A DNA stretch of 64,000 nt from Fulvimarina pelagi HTCC2506 (GTDB lineage: Bacteria; Pseudomonadota; Alphaproteobacteria; Rhizobiales; Rhizobiaceae), in the NCBI RefSeq assembly GCF_000153705.1, contig NZ_DS022272.1:2678798-2742797 (forward strand), in the 5' to 3' direction. Below are positions 8,921-19,121 of this stretch, piece after piece (within the stretch, counting starts at the first letter, position 1; each line of letters starts with the position of its first letter). Made by a program: the position numbers and the translations under genes. The notes below the pieces were generated by a model. The model was not told the origin of the DNA. It was given only the letters and a program-made list of their open reading frames with translations, and ran no database searches.

Positions 8921-9658
8921 TTAACCGATCGTTTCGGCGATCCATCTGTGGACAGCCTCCACGTCCGCCAACCGATATTCGGCGGCGCTGTTCCGGCTGC
9001 CGACCTTGATGGAAATGCCGCCGCGCCGCTTGACCTCCTCCAATGCGTATTCGTCGGTTGTGTCATCGCCGGCATAGACCGGAATGCGCCCCTTGAATGG
9101 CGCGTCCTCCATCATCGCTGCGAGCGCGCGGCCCTTGTTCATGCCGGCGGGATGGACTTCGACGATATTGTCGCCGTCCATGACGAGGAGGTCATCTCGG
9201 TCCTTGACAGCATGCTTTACGGCCGAGCGCGCAGTGTCCTTCAGGTCCGGTGCGGTACGATAATGGACGACGAGTGCGAGCCCCTTGTCCTCGAGTTGAA
9301 GGCGCGGGTTTTCCTCAACGAGACCATTGAGCGCCTCTCTCACCGGATCGAGCTCGTCCGCTGTCATCAGGCGGGTCGTCTCGCCGCCCGGTTCGACGCG
9401 CCGTTCGAGGCCATGAACGCCAGCAGCGGCGAAGCTGAGGGGTGCGAGAAACCGGTCGAGATCGGAAACCTTGCGGCCACTGACGATGGCTAGCGCCCCG
9501 CCGCAAGCACGCTGGAGCGCAATCAGCGGATCGAGCGTACCCTCCGGCAGGGCGACGGCATCGGGATCGTCGACGAGTTCGGCGAGCGTTCCGTCGAAAT
9601 CGAGGAAGATGGCGTGGGAAGCGGGATCGATCGGAGGGGGTTCGTGGGCACGGGTCAT
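8921..9658 (-). CDS. otsB: Trehalose-6-phosphate phosphatase
   Basis: OtsB removes the phosphate from trehalose 6-phosphate. This HAD-family enzyme has the nucleophile motif FLDFDGTLAEL near residue 20, the lysine-containing motif MNKGRALAAMMED and the acidic motif IPVYAGDDTTDEYAL. The start at 9658 (MTRAHEPPPIDPASHAIF) gives 245 residues, as usual for OtsB. The longer frame above it is non-homologous. It is the first of the two ots genes, with otsA 25 bases downstream and a muramidase-like gene 80 bases upstream on the same strand. Confidence 0.94.
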   Translation of the reverse strand: MTRAHEPPPIDPASHAIFLDFDGTLAELVDDPDAVALPEGTLDPLIALQRACGGALAIVSGRKVSDLDRFLAPLSFAAAGVHGLERRVEPGGETTRLMTADELDPVREALNGLVEENPRLQLEDKGLALVVHYRTAPDLKDTARSAVKHAVKDRDDLLVMDGDNIVEVHPAGMNKGRALAAMMEDAPFKGRIPVYAGDDTTDEYALEEVKRRGGISIKVGSRNSAAEYRLADVEAVHRWIAETIG

Positions 9659-9738
9659 CTTGAACCGAGACCTAGCGCCGGACGAACCGGCGCCAAGCGT
9701 TTCATCGCGAACGAAGCGTCGCGGAGGGGACCGTTGGG

Positions 9739-10545
9739 CTAGAGCCGAAGCATGGTCGATGTTCGCTCGTCCGCGACGCCGGTCGCCGGCAGTCCTGCAG
9801 CGGCCTGCCACGCAGCGAGGGCTGCTGCCGTGCGCGAGCCGAAGAGGCCATCGACGCGGATCGCAGAACCCGCTGAACGCAGGGCATCCTGAAGGCGGAG
9901 CACGACCCTTCCCCGCGCGCCGATCGCAAGCGGACCGATAGGATCTGTTGTCTCCAAAGCTGCACGGGCGCGCTTGAGAGCCGTCGCGATCTTGGTATCG
10001 TAGGCGTTCCGGCGATACCCAGGCCCATTATAGCGACGCGCGAAGCCGGCATAGTCGCCGTCTGCAAGGCGATCGGCGAGGCGGCCGAGGCTCAGGAAGC
10101 GCGCGGCGATGTCCAGCTGTCCGTCGATCGAGCGGCGGGCCGCCTCCGAGAGGGCCTCGGCAGAGGCGTAGCCGAGCGCCTTGCCGTGCGACCCCATGAC
10201 TTGGCAAAGGCCCCACGAGACCGAACCGCACGCCGCTTCGGCATCGATCCGGCAGGCCCGCTCGAAGAGCGCCCAGCGTGCCGCCTGCCCCACCGGATTC
10301 TTGATACGCCCGGCGCGCGGACTGGCCAGCCCCTCGGCGCGAGCGCGGGCCTGTTCGGGTGACGAGAGACGCCGGTCGAAATAGTGGCCCTCGAAGCGGA
10401 TCAGCGGTTCGGCCCGGCCCTCGACGTCAGCAAATGGAACCGCGCGGGTTTCGACCAGCGACACCGCGAGAAGCACGTCCGGCCCGACACCCGTTTCGCT
10501 AGCGACCTGCTTTGCCGCTTCGATTACCCGTCTGTCGATCGCCAT
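9739..10545 (-). CDS. N-acetylmuramidase-like endolysin with peptidoglycan-binding domain
   Basis: The 268-residue product combines an N-acetylmuramidase domain (about residues 5-185; RFEGHYFDRRL, GSVSWGLCQVMG, ARRYNGPGYRRNAYDTKI) with a C-terminal PG_binding_1 domain (VVLRLQDALRSAG, VDGLFGSRTAAALAAWQ). This is the layout of phage endolysins that cut the glycan strand. I see no signal peptide or membrane segment and no phage genes nearby. The start at 10545 is chosen because AGGAAAGG lies about nine bases ahead; the ATG at 10554 would abut that site. It stands alone ahead of otsB. It could be a domesticated lysin or a wall-remodelling enzyme exported by an unusual route. Confidence 0.82.
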   Translation of the reverse strand: MAIDRRVIEAAKQVASETGVGPDVLLAVSLVETRAVPFADVEGRAEPLIRFEGHYFDRRLSSPEQARARAEGLASPRAGRIKNPVGQAARWALFERACRIDAEAACGSVSWGLCQVMGSHGKALGYASAEALSEAARRSIDGQLDIAARFLSLGRLADRLADGDYAGFARRYNGPGYRRNAYDTKIATALKRARAALETTDPIGPLAIGARGRVVLRLQDALRSAGSAIRVDGLFGSRTAAALAAWQAAAGLPATGVADERTSTMLRL

Positions 10546-10684
10546 TCTCGTCATCCTTTCCTTCGGACCCAGTTCCGAAGAACGAGGATGCGGGCGGCGA
10601 TGCGGCCCGTGGGCAGATTCCGGCTGGGCGCGGGGATATCAGCCGCCGTCTAAACGCCGACGGCAAGCACTGGAGTGGTCTGAT

Positions 10685-11959
10685 CTATTCGGCAGCATGC
10701 GACCGGGCGGGTCTTTCGGCGGCGACTGAAGTCCGTCCGTAAACCTCGGCGACCTCGCTCGCGATCATCTCGGCCGTAATGGGACCGAGCGTCCAGCCGA
10801 GATGGCCGTGGCCGGTGTTGTAGAAGACCGTCTTCGAACGGCCGCGCCCGACCTTCGGCATCATATTCGGCATCATTGGACGAAGGCCGGCCCATGATTC
10901 ATAGTCGCCGATCGAAACACCTGGAAAGCGCATCCGGCACCAAGCAAGCAATGGGTCGATACGCTCCTGCCGTACGGTTCGGTCCTCGCCGGTAAATTCA
11001 GCTGTCCCTGCGATCCGAAGGCGCTCGCCGAGGCGGGTCCCTACGATCTTGGCCTGGTCGTCGAGAATCGAGACATGGGGCGCGGCCTTGCGGCTCTCCT
11101 CGTCCTTCAGTTCGATCGTGATGGAATAGCCTTTGACCGGATAGACGTTGACACGGTCCCCCAGCATTCTTGCGATCGCTCGGCTTTTCACACCGGCACA
11201 GACGACCAGCGCGTCGAAGGTCTCGGTCCTTTCGGGACCGTCATTATTGAGATCGCGCACGGTGAGTTCGGCGCGGCTTTCGTCGGCTTGGGCGTTCGTC
11301 ACCTTTGTCTCGTAGCGAATCGTTGCGCCGTTGCGCTGGCAGGCTTCGGCAAGCCCGCGGGTGAAGCTATGAATGTCACCGGTGAAATCGCTCTCGGTGT
11401 AGTAACCACCGATGAAGTTCCCGGTCACGGCCGGTTCGATCTGCCGGATTTCCTCGGGTGAGACGTAGCGGCGGATCAGCCCGCCTCGTTCAAGAAGCCT
11501 GTTGACTTTCGTGGCATGCTCCAGCTCGCCGGCATCTTCGAAGACGTGCATGATGCCACGTTTCTCGATGTCGAAGTCGATCCCCTCACGATCGGCCATT
11601 TCGAGGAGGTGACGCCGTGCAGCGATCGCCATCTCGGTGGTCCGGATGGTGTTTGCCTCGTAGGAACGCGAGGCGAGGACGAATTCCAAGAGCCACGACA
11701 ATTTATGCGGCGTGGGGGCCGGATGGACGAGCAGAGGCGCGTCTTTCGTGAACATCCATTTGAGGCCCTTGAGAAAGGTCGAGGGCCGGTTCCAAACCTC
11801 GGCGTTCGAGGCCGAAAGCTGCCCAGCATTGGCGAAGGAGGTTTCCATCGCCGCACCGGGACGCTGTTCGAAAACGCAAACGTCGAACCCTCGCTCTAGG
11901 AGCTTGTAGGCAGCAGTGATGCCGGTGATCCCGGCTCCGAGGACGGCGATGCTGGTCAT
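10685..11959 (-). CDS. dadA: D-amino-acid dehydrogenase, small-subunit (DadA) type
   Basis: An FAD-dependent oxidoreductase of the DAO superfamily that deaminates D-amino acids to keto acids and passes electrons to the respiratory chain. The dinucleotide motif IAVLGAGITGITAAYKLLERG lies at residues 4-24. Family features follow: NAGQLSASNAEVWNRP, the segment VYPVKGYSITIEL before the substrate domain, and the C-terminal FAD contact NTGHGHLGWTLGPITAEMIA. At 424 residues it has normal DadA length. No alanine racemase gene adjoins it. The next gene upstream on this strand is a TRAP binding protein about 370 bases away, probably a separate unit. Substrate range cannot be read from sequence. Confidence 0.87.
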   Translation of the reverse strand: MTSIAVLGAGITGITAAYKLLERGFDVCVFEQRPGAAMETSFANAGQLSASNAEVWNRPSTFLKGLKWMFTKDAPLLVHPAPTPHKLSWLLEFVLASRSYEANTIRTTEMAIAARRHLLEMADREGIDFDIEKRGIMHVFEDAGELEHATKVNRLLERGGLIRRYVSPEEIRQIEPAVTGNFIGGYYTESDFTGDIHSFTRGLAEACQRNGATIRYETKVTNAQADESRAELTVRDLNNDGPERTETFDALVVCAGVKSRAIARMLGDRVNVYPVKGYSITIELKDEESRKAAPHVSILDDQAKIVGTRLGERLRIAGTAEFTGEDRTVRQERIDPLLAWCRMRFPGVSIGDYESWAGLRPMMPNMMPKVGRGRSKTVFYNTGHGHLGWTLGPITAEMIASEVAEVYGRTSVAAERPARSHAAE

Positions 11960-12326
11960 GGCACGCTTCCACTTCGACGCTTATGCACGAGGTGAAAGTC
12001 TGTGCGCTGCAGGGCAGAAAGGCAATCACCCAACTACACATGATCGCCAAACTGTAATGCGCGGTGGAGCCAGAGATGGCACGCTGGAAACACGCCCGTC
12101 GAGGCAAGCAGAATGAAACCTTGGCAGTTAACCCGATATTGGATCGGCAACACGCTCTTGAAGGTACCGGTCAATGGGTAAGGCGATCCTGCATTCCAGG
12201 CTATGGCGGTCACGACGGTCCGCTCAGCTCACCTCCGCACGTACGCACGTGACGAAGGCCCCGAGCTTCGCTTCCGGGGCCTTCGTTTGCTGCAGATCGC
12301 TGCAGGAACACTTGTCCGCCGGGCGC
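11960..12326. other. Intergenic region ahead of dadA
   Basis: This 367-base stretch holds the dadA promoter region and, toward its right end, the terminator hairpin of the TRAP binding-protein gene. I see no credible gene, tRNA or repeat family member in it. Confidence 0.6.
12254..12290 (-). terminator. Terminator after the TRAP binding-protein gene
   Basis: GAAGGCCCCG (12254-12263) pairs perfectly with CGGGGCCTTC (12275-12284) around an 11-base loop. It lies about 40 bases past the stop of the leftward TRAP gene. No strong T-run follows on the minus strand, so efficiency is uncertain. Confidence 0.6.
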
Positions 12327-13967
<1,641 letters not shown>

Positions 13968-14732
13968 ATGACGTACCCCGCTTCGATGCCACTCATCGCC
14001 GTCCCCTGTGACGTCCGCCTTTTCGAGAACTATACCTGGCACGCGACGCCGGACACATACCTTAACGCCCTCGTCCGCGTATCGAAGGCGACGCCCGTTC
14101 TCTTGCCCGCGATGGCCGGGGAAATTGATTTCGAAACGGTGCTCGGCCGCATCGATGGCGTGATGCTCACGGGCTCGGTCTCGAACGTTCATCCCGACCG
14201 CTACGGCGTGCCGCCCAGCGTCGCCCACGAGCCCTTCGATCCCGCGCGCGATCGGCTAACGGAGACGCTTATCATGAAGGCAATCGAGGCCGGCGTGCCG
14301 CTGCTGGCGATCTGCCGGGGCCATCAGGAGCTTAACGTCGCCTTTGGCGGCACACTCGTGCCGGAGGTGCAGGAGATCGAAGGCCGAATGGATCACCGGG
14401 CGATCAAGCATCAGGAGCAACGCGAGCGCTTCGCGATCCGTCACGACGTGATGATTGAACCGGAGGGACATCTCGAGACGATTGTCGGCAAAGGCCCGAT
14501 CCGAGTGAATTCGCTGCATCGCCAAGGGATCGACCGACTGGGCAGTGGGTTGGACGTCGAGGCGACGGCACCCGACGGTACGATAGAGGCTGTCTCTGTA
14601 CGGGACGCAAAGACGTTCGCAATGGGCGTCCAATGGCATCCGGAATATTGGGCCGAAAGCGATGCCGCCTCGCGCGCGATCTTCGAGGCGTTCGCGGAAG
14701 CCTGCCGCGCACGCGCGGAACGGTCAGCTTAG
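13968..14732 (+). CDS. Gamma-glutamyl-GABA hydrolase-like class I amidotransferase
   Basis: The 254-residue product belongs to the peptidase C26 family, which includes PuuD and cleaves gamma-glutamyl amides. The catalytic triad is visible: the nucleophile in LLAICRGHQELNVAFGG, and the His and Glu in GVQWHPEYW. The segment MLTGSVSNVHPDRYG and the late loop RVNSLHRQGID also fit. I chose the ATG at 13968 (MTYPASMPLIAVPCD); an upstream TTG adds only seven residues. The last nine bases overlap the end of the convergent cbiB gene. No putrescine pathway genes adjoin, so the physiological substrate is open. Confidence 0.82.
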   Translation: MTYPASMPLIAVPCDVRLFENYTWHATPDTYLNALVRVSKATPVLLPAMAGEIDFETVLGRIDGVMLTGSVSNVHPDRYGVPPSVAHEPFDPARDRLTETLIMKAIEAGVPLLAICRGHQELNVAFGGTLVPEVQEIEGRMDHRAIKHQEQRERFAIRHDVMIEPEGHLETIVGKGPIRVNSLHRQGIDRLGSGLDVEATAPDGTIEAVSVRDAKTFAMGVQWHPEYWAESDAASRAIFEAFAEACRARAERSA

Positions 14733-15701
14733 AATCAAGGCGAGCATGGCGAGCGCGGCGCTCGCCCAGAGAAGCCGATCGAAGAGCTTACGCGTGAGCC
14801 GAAGCGCCGCTTCGATATCGAAACGCTCGATGTCCCGCCGTCCGTCCGGGTTGAGATAGGGCGCATCGACAACGAGCGCGCCGTAGCGGCGGGGCCCGCC
14901 GAGCGCGATGTCAAGGGCGACGGCCGCCGCCGTCTCCGGCCAGCCGGCATTGGGCGAGCGATGGAGCGGCGCATCGCGCCTCACTAGCCCCCTCCTCTCC
15001 GACCGCTTCACAGCATCGCGAACGCCGACCCTCAGGAAAAGCCAGGCGGTAATGCGCGCGGGAACATAGTTGAGCGCATCGTCGAACTTCGCCGATGCCC
15101 GACCGAAATCGCTGTATTTCTCGTTGATATGTCCGATCATCGAGTCGGCTGTGTTGACGGCTTTGTAAACAAGCATCCCCGGCAACCCGAGAACGAGATA
15201 CCAGAAGAAGGGTGCGACGATACCGTCAGAGGCGTTCTCGGCGAGGCTCTCGATCGCCGCGCGTGAAACGCCGGACTCGTCGAGCAGGTCGACGTCCCGG
15301 CCGACGATCTTCGCGACCTCGCGGCGGCCCGCGTGGAGACCGCCTTCGGCGAGAGCCGTGGCTACGGCCTTCACGTGATCGAGCAGGCTTTTCTGAGCTA
15401 GAAAAACGGAAACGAGCGCAATCTCGGCGACAAATCCGAACGGCCCGAAGATATCGAATAGCGCGGACAGGCCGAGGCCAGTCAGGGTGCTGGCGACGAC
15501 GAGGCCGACGAGGAAGAGGAGCCCATTCCGACGTCGCGTCTCTGCCTTTTGCGACGGGTCGTTGAGGCGTGCATCAGAATAGTCGATGACGCGACCAAAA
15601 ACGACAACCGGATGCGGAAAGTGCCGCCAGATGGTTTCGGGATCGCCGACGATGCGATCGAGCAGCGTTGCGAAGAACAGTAGGGTGAAGTGGGTGGCCA
15701 T
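14724..15701 (-). CDS. cbiB: Adenosylcobinamide-phosphate synthase
   Basis: CbiB (CobD in the aerobic pathway nomenclature) attaches the aminopropanol arm to adenosylcobyric acid in cobalamin synthesis and is an integral membrane protein. The 325-residue product shows LLDRIVGDPETIWRHFPHPV at the N-terminus, then several membrane helices. The conserved central segment follows: SLAENASDGIVAPFFWY, then YKAVNTADSMIGH and KYSDFGRASAKFDDALNYVPAR. The C-terminus is hydrophobic. It converges with the amidotransferase gene and overlaps it by nine bases. No other cob genes lie in the window, so it is apart from the main cobalamin cluster or at its edge. Confidence 0.94.
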   Translation of the reverse strand: MATHFTLLFFATLLDRIVGDPETIWRHFPHPVVVFGRVIDYSDARLNDPSQKAETRRRNGLLFLVGLVVASTLTGLGLSALFDIFGPFGFVAEIALVSVFLAQKSLLDHVKAVATALAEGGLHAGRREVAKIVGRDVDLLDESGVSRAAIESLAENASDGIVAPFFWYLVLGLPGMLVYKAVNTADSMIGHINEKYSDFGRASAKFDDALNYVPARITAWLFLRVGVRDAVKRSERRGLVRRDAPLHRSPNAGWPETAAAVALDIALGGPRRYGALVVDAPYLNPDGRRDIERFDIEAALRLTRKLFDRLLWASAALAMLALILS

Positions 15702-15845
15702 GATCCGGCATCGAAGGCCGCGCCGCCGGCGATGCGGACGCTCATTCGGCTGTAAAAATCAGAGGACGATGCAAGAAAGCTCTGCCCATAAGCCCCGGCG
15801 AAGCGGCACGCGCGCCGGGACCAATCTTGTTGCACGCTATGGAGA

Positions 15846-16109
15846 TCAGCTTTCGGTGCGAACGATGACGGGGATCAGGAGATCACCCCAATTGCCATTG
15901 CCCCCGTGGTGGCGAGCCGAGCGTACGAGTTCGACCGAGACACCTGCTTCAACCGCTTTCATGACGGACTGATTCAGGCGGTGGAGATCGTTCGCCAGCA
16001 TGCGGATGGCCGCCTGCTGATCATCGCCCATCGTGCTGGACTGCTCTTCGGCCCGCTCACGCACACGGGTACGGGGACGGTCCTCACCGGTCGTATTGTT
16101 GTCGCTCAT
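15846..16109 (-). CDS. Small charged protein of unknown function
   Basis: An 87-residue soluble protein. The first 30 residues are polar and probably disordered (MSDNNTTGEDRPRTRVRER). A helical segment, RMLANDLHRLNQSVMKAVEAG, leads to VSVELVRSARHHGGNGNWGDLLIPVIV. I recall similar small rhizobial proteins but no family name. The start at 16109 is the first ATG that gives a compact protein; the frame upstream lacks support. A sigma-70-like promoter pair lies about 100 bases upstream. It is a stand-alone leftward gene between cbiB and the ScfR region. Confidence 0.6.
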   Translation of the reverse strand: MSDNNTTGEDRPRTRVRERAEEQSSTMGDDQQAAIRMLANDLHRLNQSVMKAVEAGVSVELVRSARHHGGNGNWGDLLIPVIVRTES

Positions 16110-16211
16110 CGATGCACTCCCAAAATTCTGTTGAGCGTGTTTTGACGGTTTCCCGCCCGCTTCGCAAGGGTTCCCGGCGGACTCCCCGAAAACCGAAGTT
16201 CGAGCGGACAT

Positions 16212-16241
16212 TTTACAAAGCGCTGGCCGCCGCCTTGTCAA
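16212..16241 (-). promoter_or_regulatory. Candidate sigma-70 promoter for the small charged protein
   Basis: On the minus strand TTGACA (16241-16236) and TGTAAA (16217-16212) are separated by 18 bases, about 100 bases ahead of the start at 16109. The match is visual only. Confidence 0.4.
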
Positions 16242-16456
16242 AGTTGTAAAAGGGATCGAGCATTCCGCTATACGGATTGTTGCGGCGCACACAATATTTC
16301 GTTGCCCGTATGCAACAGCGTTCGAAAGACCGCATCTGACTGAGATTGTTCACCAAATTGCGGCCTGAAAGGACCCTCATTTGCCAAATAGCAACGGATT
16401 TACGTCACTCTCTACCTGTTTCAAACACACGTTCGGTCATGGAAAGGGCCGCGGTC

Positions 16457-16591
16457 ATGGTCGGTTTTTTCAAACACCTCTTCACGCGCATTGCCGCCTT
16501 CATTCATCCGACCTATCGGCCGGAACGCTATTATATGCGCGGCCCCGGCCCGGCCTGCGCACGGCGAGCGGGACAACTGACGCTTTCCTGA
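16457..16591 (+). CDS. Possible 44-codon leader ORF upstream of the ScfR-type gene
   Basis: The ORF begins ATGGTCGGTTTT after a GGAAAGGG site and encodes a short basic, aromatic peptide (MVGFFKHLFTRIAAFIHP...). An amphipathic first part is followed by a Pro, Arg and Tyr-rich tail. Its stop codon lies inside a hairpin (16584-16606), and it ends 41 bases before the regulator GTG. It could be a leader peptide, a free-standing small protein or a chance ORF. No homology can be claimed. It is the only candidate gene in the 16110-16632 gap, apart from the leftward promoter region at its left end. Confidence 0.35.
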   Translation: MVGFFKHLFTRIAAFIHPTYRPERYYMRGPGPACARRAGQLTLS

Positions 16592-16606
16592 CCAAAAATC
16601 AGGAAA
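16584..16606. promoter_or_regulatory. Hairpin between the small ORF and the ScfR-type gene
   Basis: TTTCCTGA (16584-16591) and TCAGGAAA (16599-16606) form a perfect 8-bp stem with a seven-base A-rich loop. It covers the stop of the small ORF and sits 27 bases before the regulator start. It could act as an operator, an attenuator or a weak terminator. Confidence 0.45.
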
Positions 16607-16632
16607 CCTGCCGCGGTTCTGAGGGCTGAACC

Positions 16633-18126
16633 GTGGCCGAGAACAAGATCTTTGCCGGCCCGCGCATCCGCAGCATCCGCCACGGACTTTCCCTGACGCA
16701 GACCGCGATGGCTGAAGGGCTCGGCATCTCTCCCTCCTATCTTAACCTCATCGAGCGCAATCAGCGACCGCTCACGGTCCAGCTCCTCTTGAGACTTTCC
16801 GAGACGTACAAGGTCGATCTTGCCGATCTCCGCGGATCCGAGGACAAGATCCTCGGCGAGCTGAAGGCGCTGTTCTCCGATCCACTTCTTTCGGGTGAGA
16901 TCGCGGGGGACCAGGAACTCGCCGAGATCGCAGAAGCCGCGCCCAATGCGGCGAAGGGCATCCTGAAGCTCTATCGCGCCTATCGCGAACAGCAGAACCG
17001 GCTTACCGATCTCTCGACCCTTCTGGCGCAGGAAGGCCGCACAACGAGCGTCGCCGAAACGCGGCTTCCGATCGACGAAGTGCACGAGATTTTCGAAAGC
17101 CGGCCGAACTTCTACGCCGCGATCGACACGGCGGCGGAGGCCTTTCACGGCGAACTCCAGATCGATGCCGGCGAGGATGCGACGACGGCGCTTAAGGCCT
17201 GGCTGCGGAAGGAGCGGGACGTGACGGTGCGTGTCCTCCCCGTCCATCGCATGCCGAACTATCGCCGCCGTTTTGACCGGCATTCGCGGCGGCTGTTCCT
17301 CTCCGAGCGGCTCTCCCATGCCGACCGGCTGCGCGAGATCGCGCTTCAGGCCGTGACGCTGAAATTCGCCGAGGTGATCGACGCGGAGTGGAAGACCTTC
17401 ACCTTCTCCACCGACGAGGCGCGCCGCCTCGCCCGCTTCGAACTCCTGCGCTACGCCGCCCACGCCCTGCTAATGCCCTATGGGGCCTTCCAGAAGACAG
17501 CGGTAAGAGAGGCCTACGACATCGACGTCCTGGCCGCTCGCTTTCAGGTCTCCTTCGAGCAGGCAGCGAACCGGCTGACGACATTGCAGCGGCAGGGCGC
17601 GCCCGGCCTGCCCTTCTTCATGCTGGAGATCGACAATGCCGGCAATCACTTCCGGCGCGCCGGTGCGCGAGGGTTTCCGGCACAGCGCTTCGGTGGCGAA
17701 TGCCCGAAGCTTCCCGTTCACGCCGCCTTCGCCCAGCCCGGCCACATCATCGTTGAGGGCGCGGTGACGCCGGAGGGTACCGAATTTCTGCTTCTCGCGC
17801 GCACGCTCGAAGGCTTGCAGACGGGCTTCGAGGAACGCCCGCGCCGCACCGCGATCCTGATCGGTTGCGATATCGGCTACAAGGACGAGACGGTCTACGG
17901 ACGTCAGCTCGAGACGGGCCGTCCAAGGCCGGACAAGGCGCGAGCCGAGCGCGAGCCGAGCGAGGGCGATCGGACAGGCGACGACACCAGCCATCTCCTC
18001 AAGATCGGACCGGCCTGCCGGCTCTGCGAACGTCAGGCGTGCCTTGCCCGCGCCGAGCCGCCTCTCGCGCGCCCATCCGGCTTCGACGAGATGGTCACTG
18101 GCCTCTCGGCCTTTGATTTTCAGTGA
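16633..18126 (+). CDS. ScfR-type XRE transcriptional regulator
   Basis: The 497-residue product has an N-terminal XRE helix-turn-helix at about residues 8-65 (IRSIRHGLSLTQTAMAEGL, PSYLNLIERNQRPLT). A central region related to the IrrE/ImmA domain follows, then a long C-terminal domain of the short-chain acyl-CoA regulator family (ScfR, RamB-like). The central domain carries LLRYAAHALLMPYGAF where a peptidase would have HExxH, so it is probably not a protease. Near the end is CRLCERQACLARAEPPLARP, a cysteine pattern typical of the family. Relatives sense acyl-CoA and control acetate or propionate use. The GTG start follows GAGGG. No glyoxylate or methylcitrate genes adjoin, so the target is open. 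Confidence 0.85.
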   Translation: MAENKIFAGPRIRSIRHGLSLTQTAMAEGLGISPSYLNLIERNQRPLTVQLLLRLSETYKVDLADLRGSEDKILGELKALFSDPLLSGEIAGDQELAEIAEAAPNAAKGILKLYRAYREQQNRLTDLSTLLAQEGRTTSVAETRLPIDEVHEIFESRPNFYAAIDTAAEAFHGELQIDAGEDATTALKAWLRKERDVTVRVLPVHRMPNYRRRFDRHSRRLFLSERLSHADRLREIALQAVTLKFAEVIDAEWKTFTFSTDEARRLARFELLRYAAHALLMPYGAFQKTAVREAYDIDVLAARFQVSFEQAANRLTTLQRQGAPGLPFFMLEIDNAGNHFRRAGARGFPAQRFGGECPKLPVHAAFAQPGHIIVEGAVTPEGTEFLLLARTLEGLQTGFEERPRRTAILIGCDIGYKDETVYGRQLETGRPRPDKARAEREPSEGDRTGDDTSHLLKIGPACRLCERQACLARAEPPLARPSGFDEMVTGLSAFDFQ

Positions 18127-18227
18127 TCAATTTTCACAACGCAACTCGTGCGCCGGTCGCCCGTTCTGCGACAATCGAATGACGGACCGGATCGACGGTC
18201 GGTCAGTGCATGATACGAGTTGAGACG

Positions 18228-19022
18228 ATGAGCAAGACCGCGACCGACCAAAAGTTCAAGACCGAAGGCCTCGAAGACACGATGGGCGGTGGCGGTTTCG
18301 CCGCCCGCACGGTGCAGAGCCTAGTCGACAGGGCCGAAAAGCTCAATCTCAAGCATTCCGCCGTCGGCAATCCACCCGTCTTCCCGACCGACGCCTTTCC
18401 CTGGGCACGCGAGGTCGAGAGCGAATGGAAGCTGATCCGCGCCGAACTCGACAAGTTGCTTGTGCGCAAGGGCGAACTACCGGCCTTCCACGAGATATCC
18501 TCGGAAGTGCGGTCGATCTCATCCGACAAGGACTGGAAGACGTTCTTCCTGTGCGGCTACGGCATCAAGTCCGAAGAGGCGATCAAACAGTGCCCGGAAA
18601 CCTGGCGCATCCTCCAGAAGATCCCCGGTCTCAAATCGGCGATGTTCTCGATCTTCGAGCCGGGCAAGCACCTGCCGCCCCATCGTGGTCCCTATAACGG
18701 TGTCCTGCGCTTCCATCTCGGCCTGATCGTTCCCGACGAACCGGACAAGGTCGGCATCCGCATCGACGATGAGACCCATCACTGGGAAGAAGGCAAGGCG
18801 CTGATCTTCGACGACGCCTACGAGCACGAGGCCTGGAACCACTCCGATGATGTGCGCGTCGTGCTGTTCGTCGATTTCGAGAAGCCGCTGAATCAGCCGG
18901 CCAAGGCGACGAACAAAGCCATCCTCAATATGGCGATGTTTACGCCGTTCATCCGCGAGGGGTACAAGGCCCACAAGAAGTGGGAGAAGATGTTCTACGG
19001 CGAGGGCACCAAGCACCGATAG
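18228..19022 (+). CDS. Aspartyl/asparaginyl beta-hydroxylase-like dioxygenase
   Basis: An Fe(II)/2-oxoglutarate-dependent oxygenase of the family that includes lipid A hydroxylase LpxO. The metal and cosubstrate residues are visible in LPPHRGPYNGVLRFHLGL and in FDDAYEHEAWNHSDDVRVVLFVD. The 264-residue product lacks the membrane anchor of enterobacterial LpxO, so it is probably soluble and its substrate is uncertain. I chose the ATG at 18228; the in-frame ATG at 18210 adds six residues, and neither has a clear ribosome binding site. It starts about 100 bases after the ScfR-type gene on the same strand and could be co-transcribed with it. A pair of palindromic repeats follows the stop. Confidence 0.83.
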   Translation: MSKTATDQKFKTEGLEDTMGGGGFAARTVQSLVDRAEKLNLKHSAVGNPPVFPTDAFPWAREVESEWKLIRAELDKLLVRKGELPAFHEISSEVRSISSDKDWKTFFLCGYGIKSEEAIKQCPETWRILQKIPGLKSAMFSIFEPGKHLPPHRGPYNGVLRFHLGLIVPDEPDKVGIRIDDETHHWEEGKALIFDDAYEHEAWNHSDDVRVVLFVDFEKPLNQPAKATNKAILNMAMFTPFIREGYKAHKKWEKMFYGEGTKHR

Positions 19023-19121
19023 GGTGTGGGGCTGGCCTCTTGGGTCGCCCGATCATGCCTGTCGATGGGGCAATGACTGACGTTCGTCGCGGCTTTACCA
19101 TCATGGCACAATCCCTCGACG

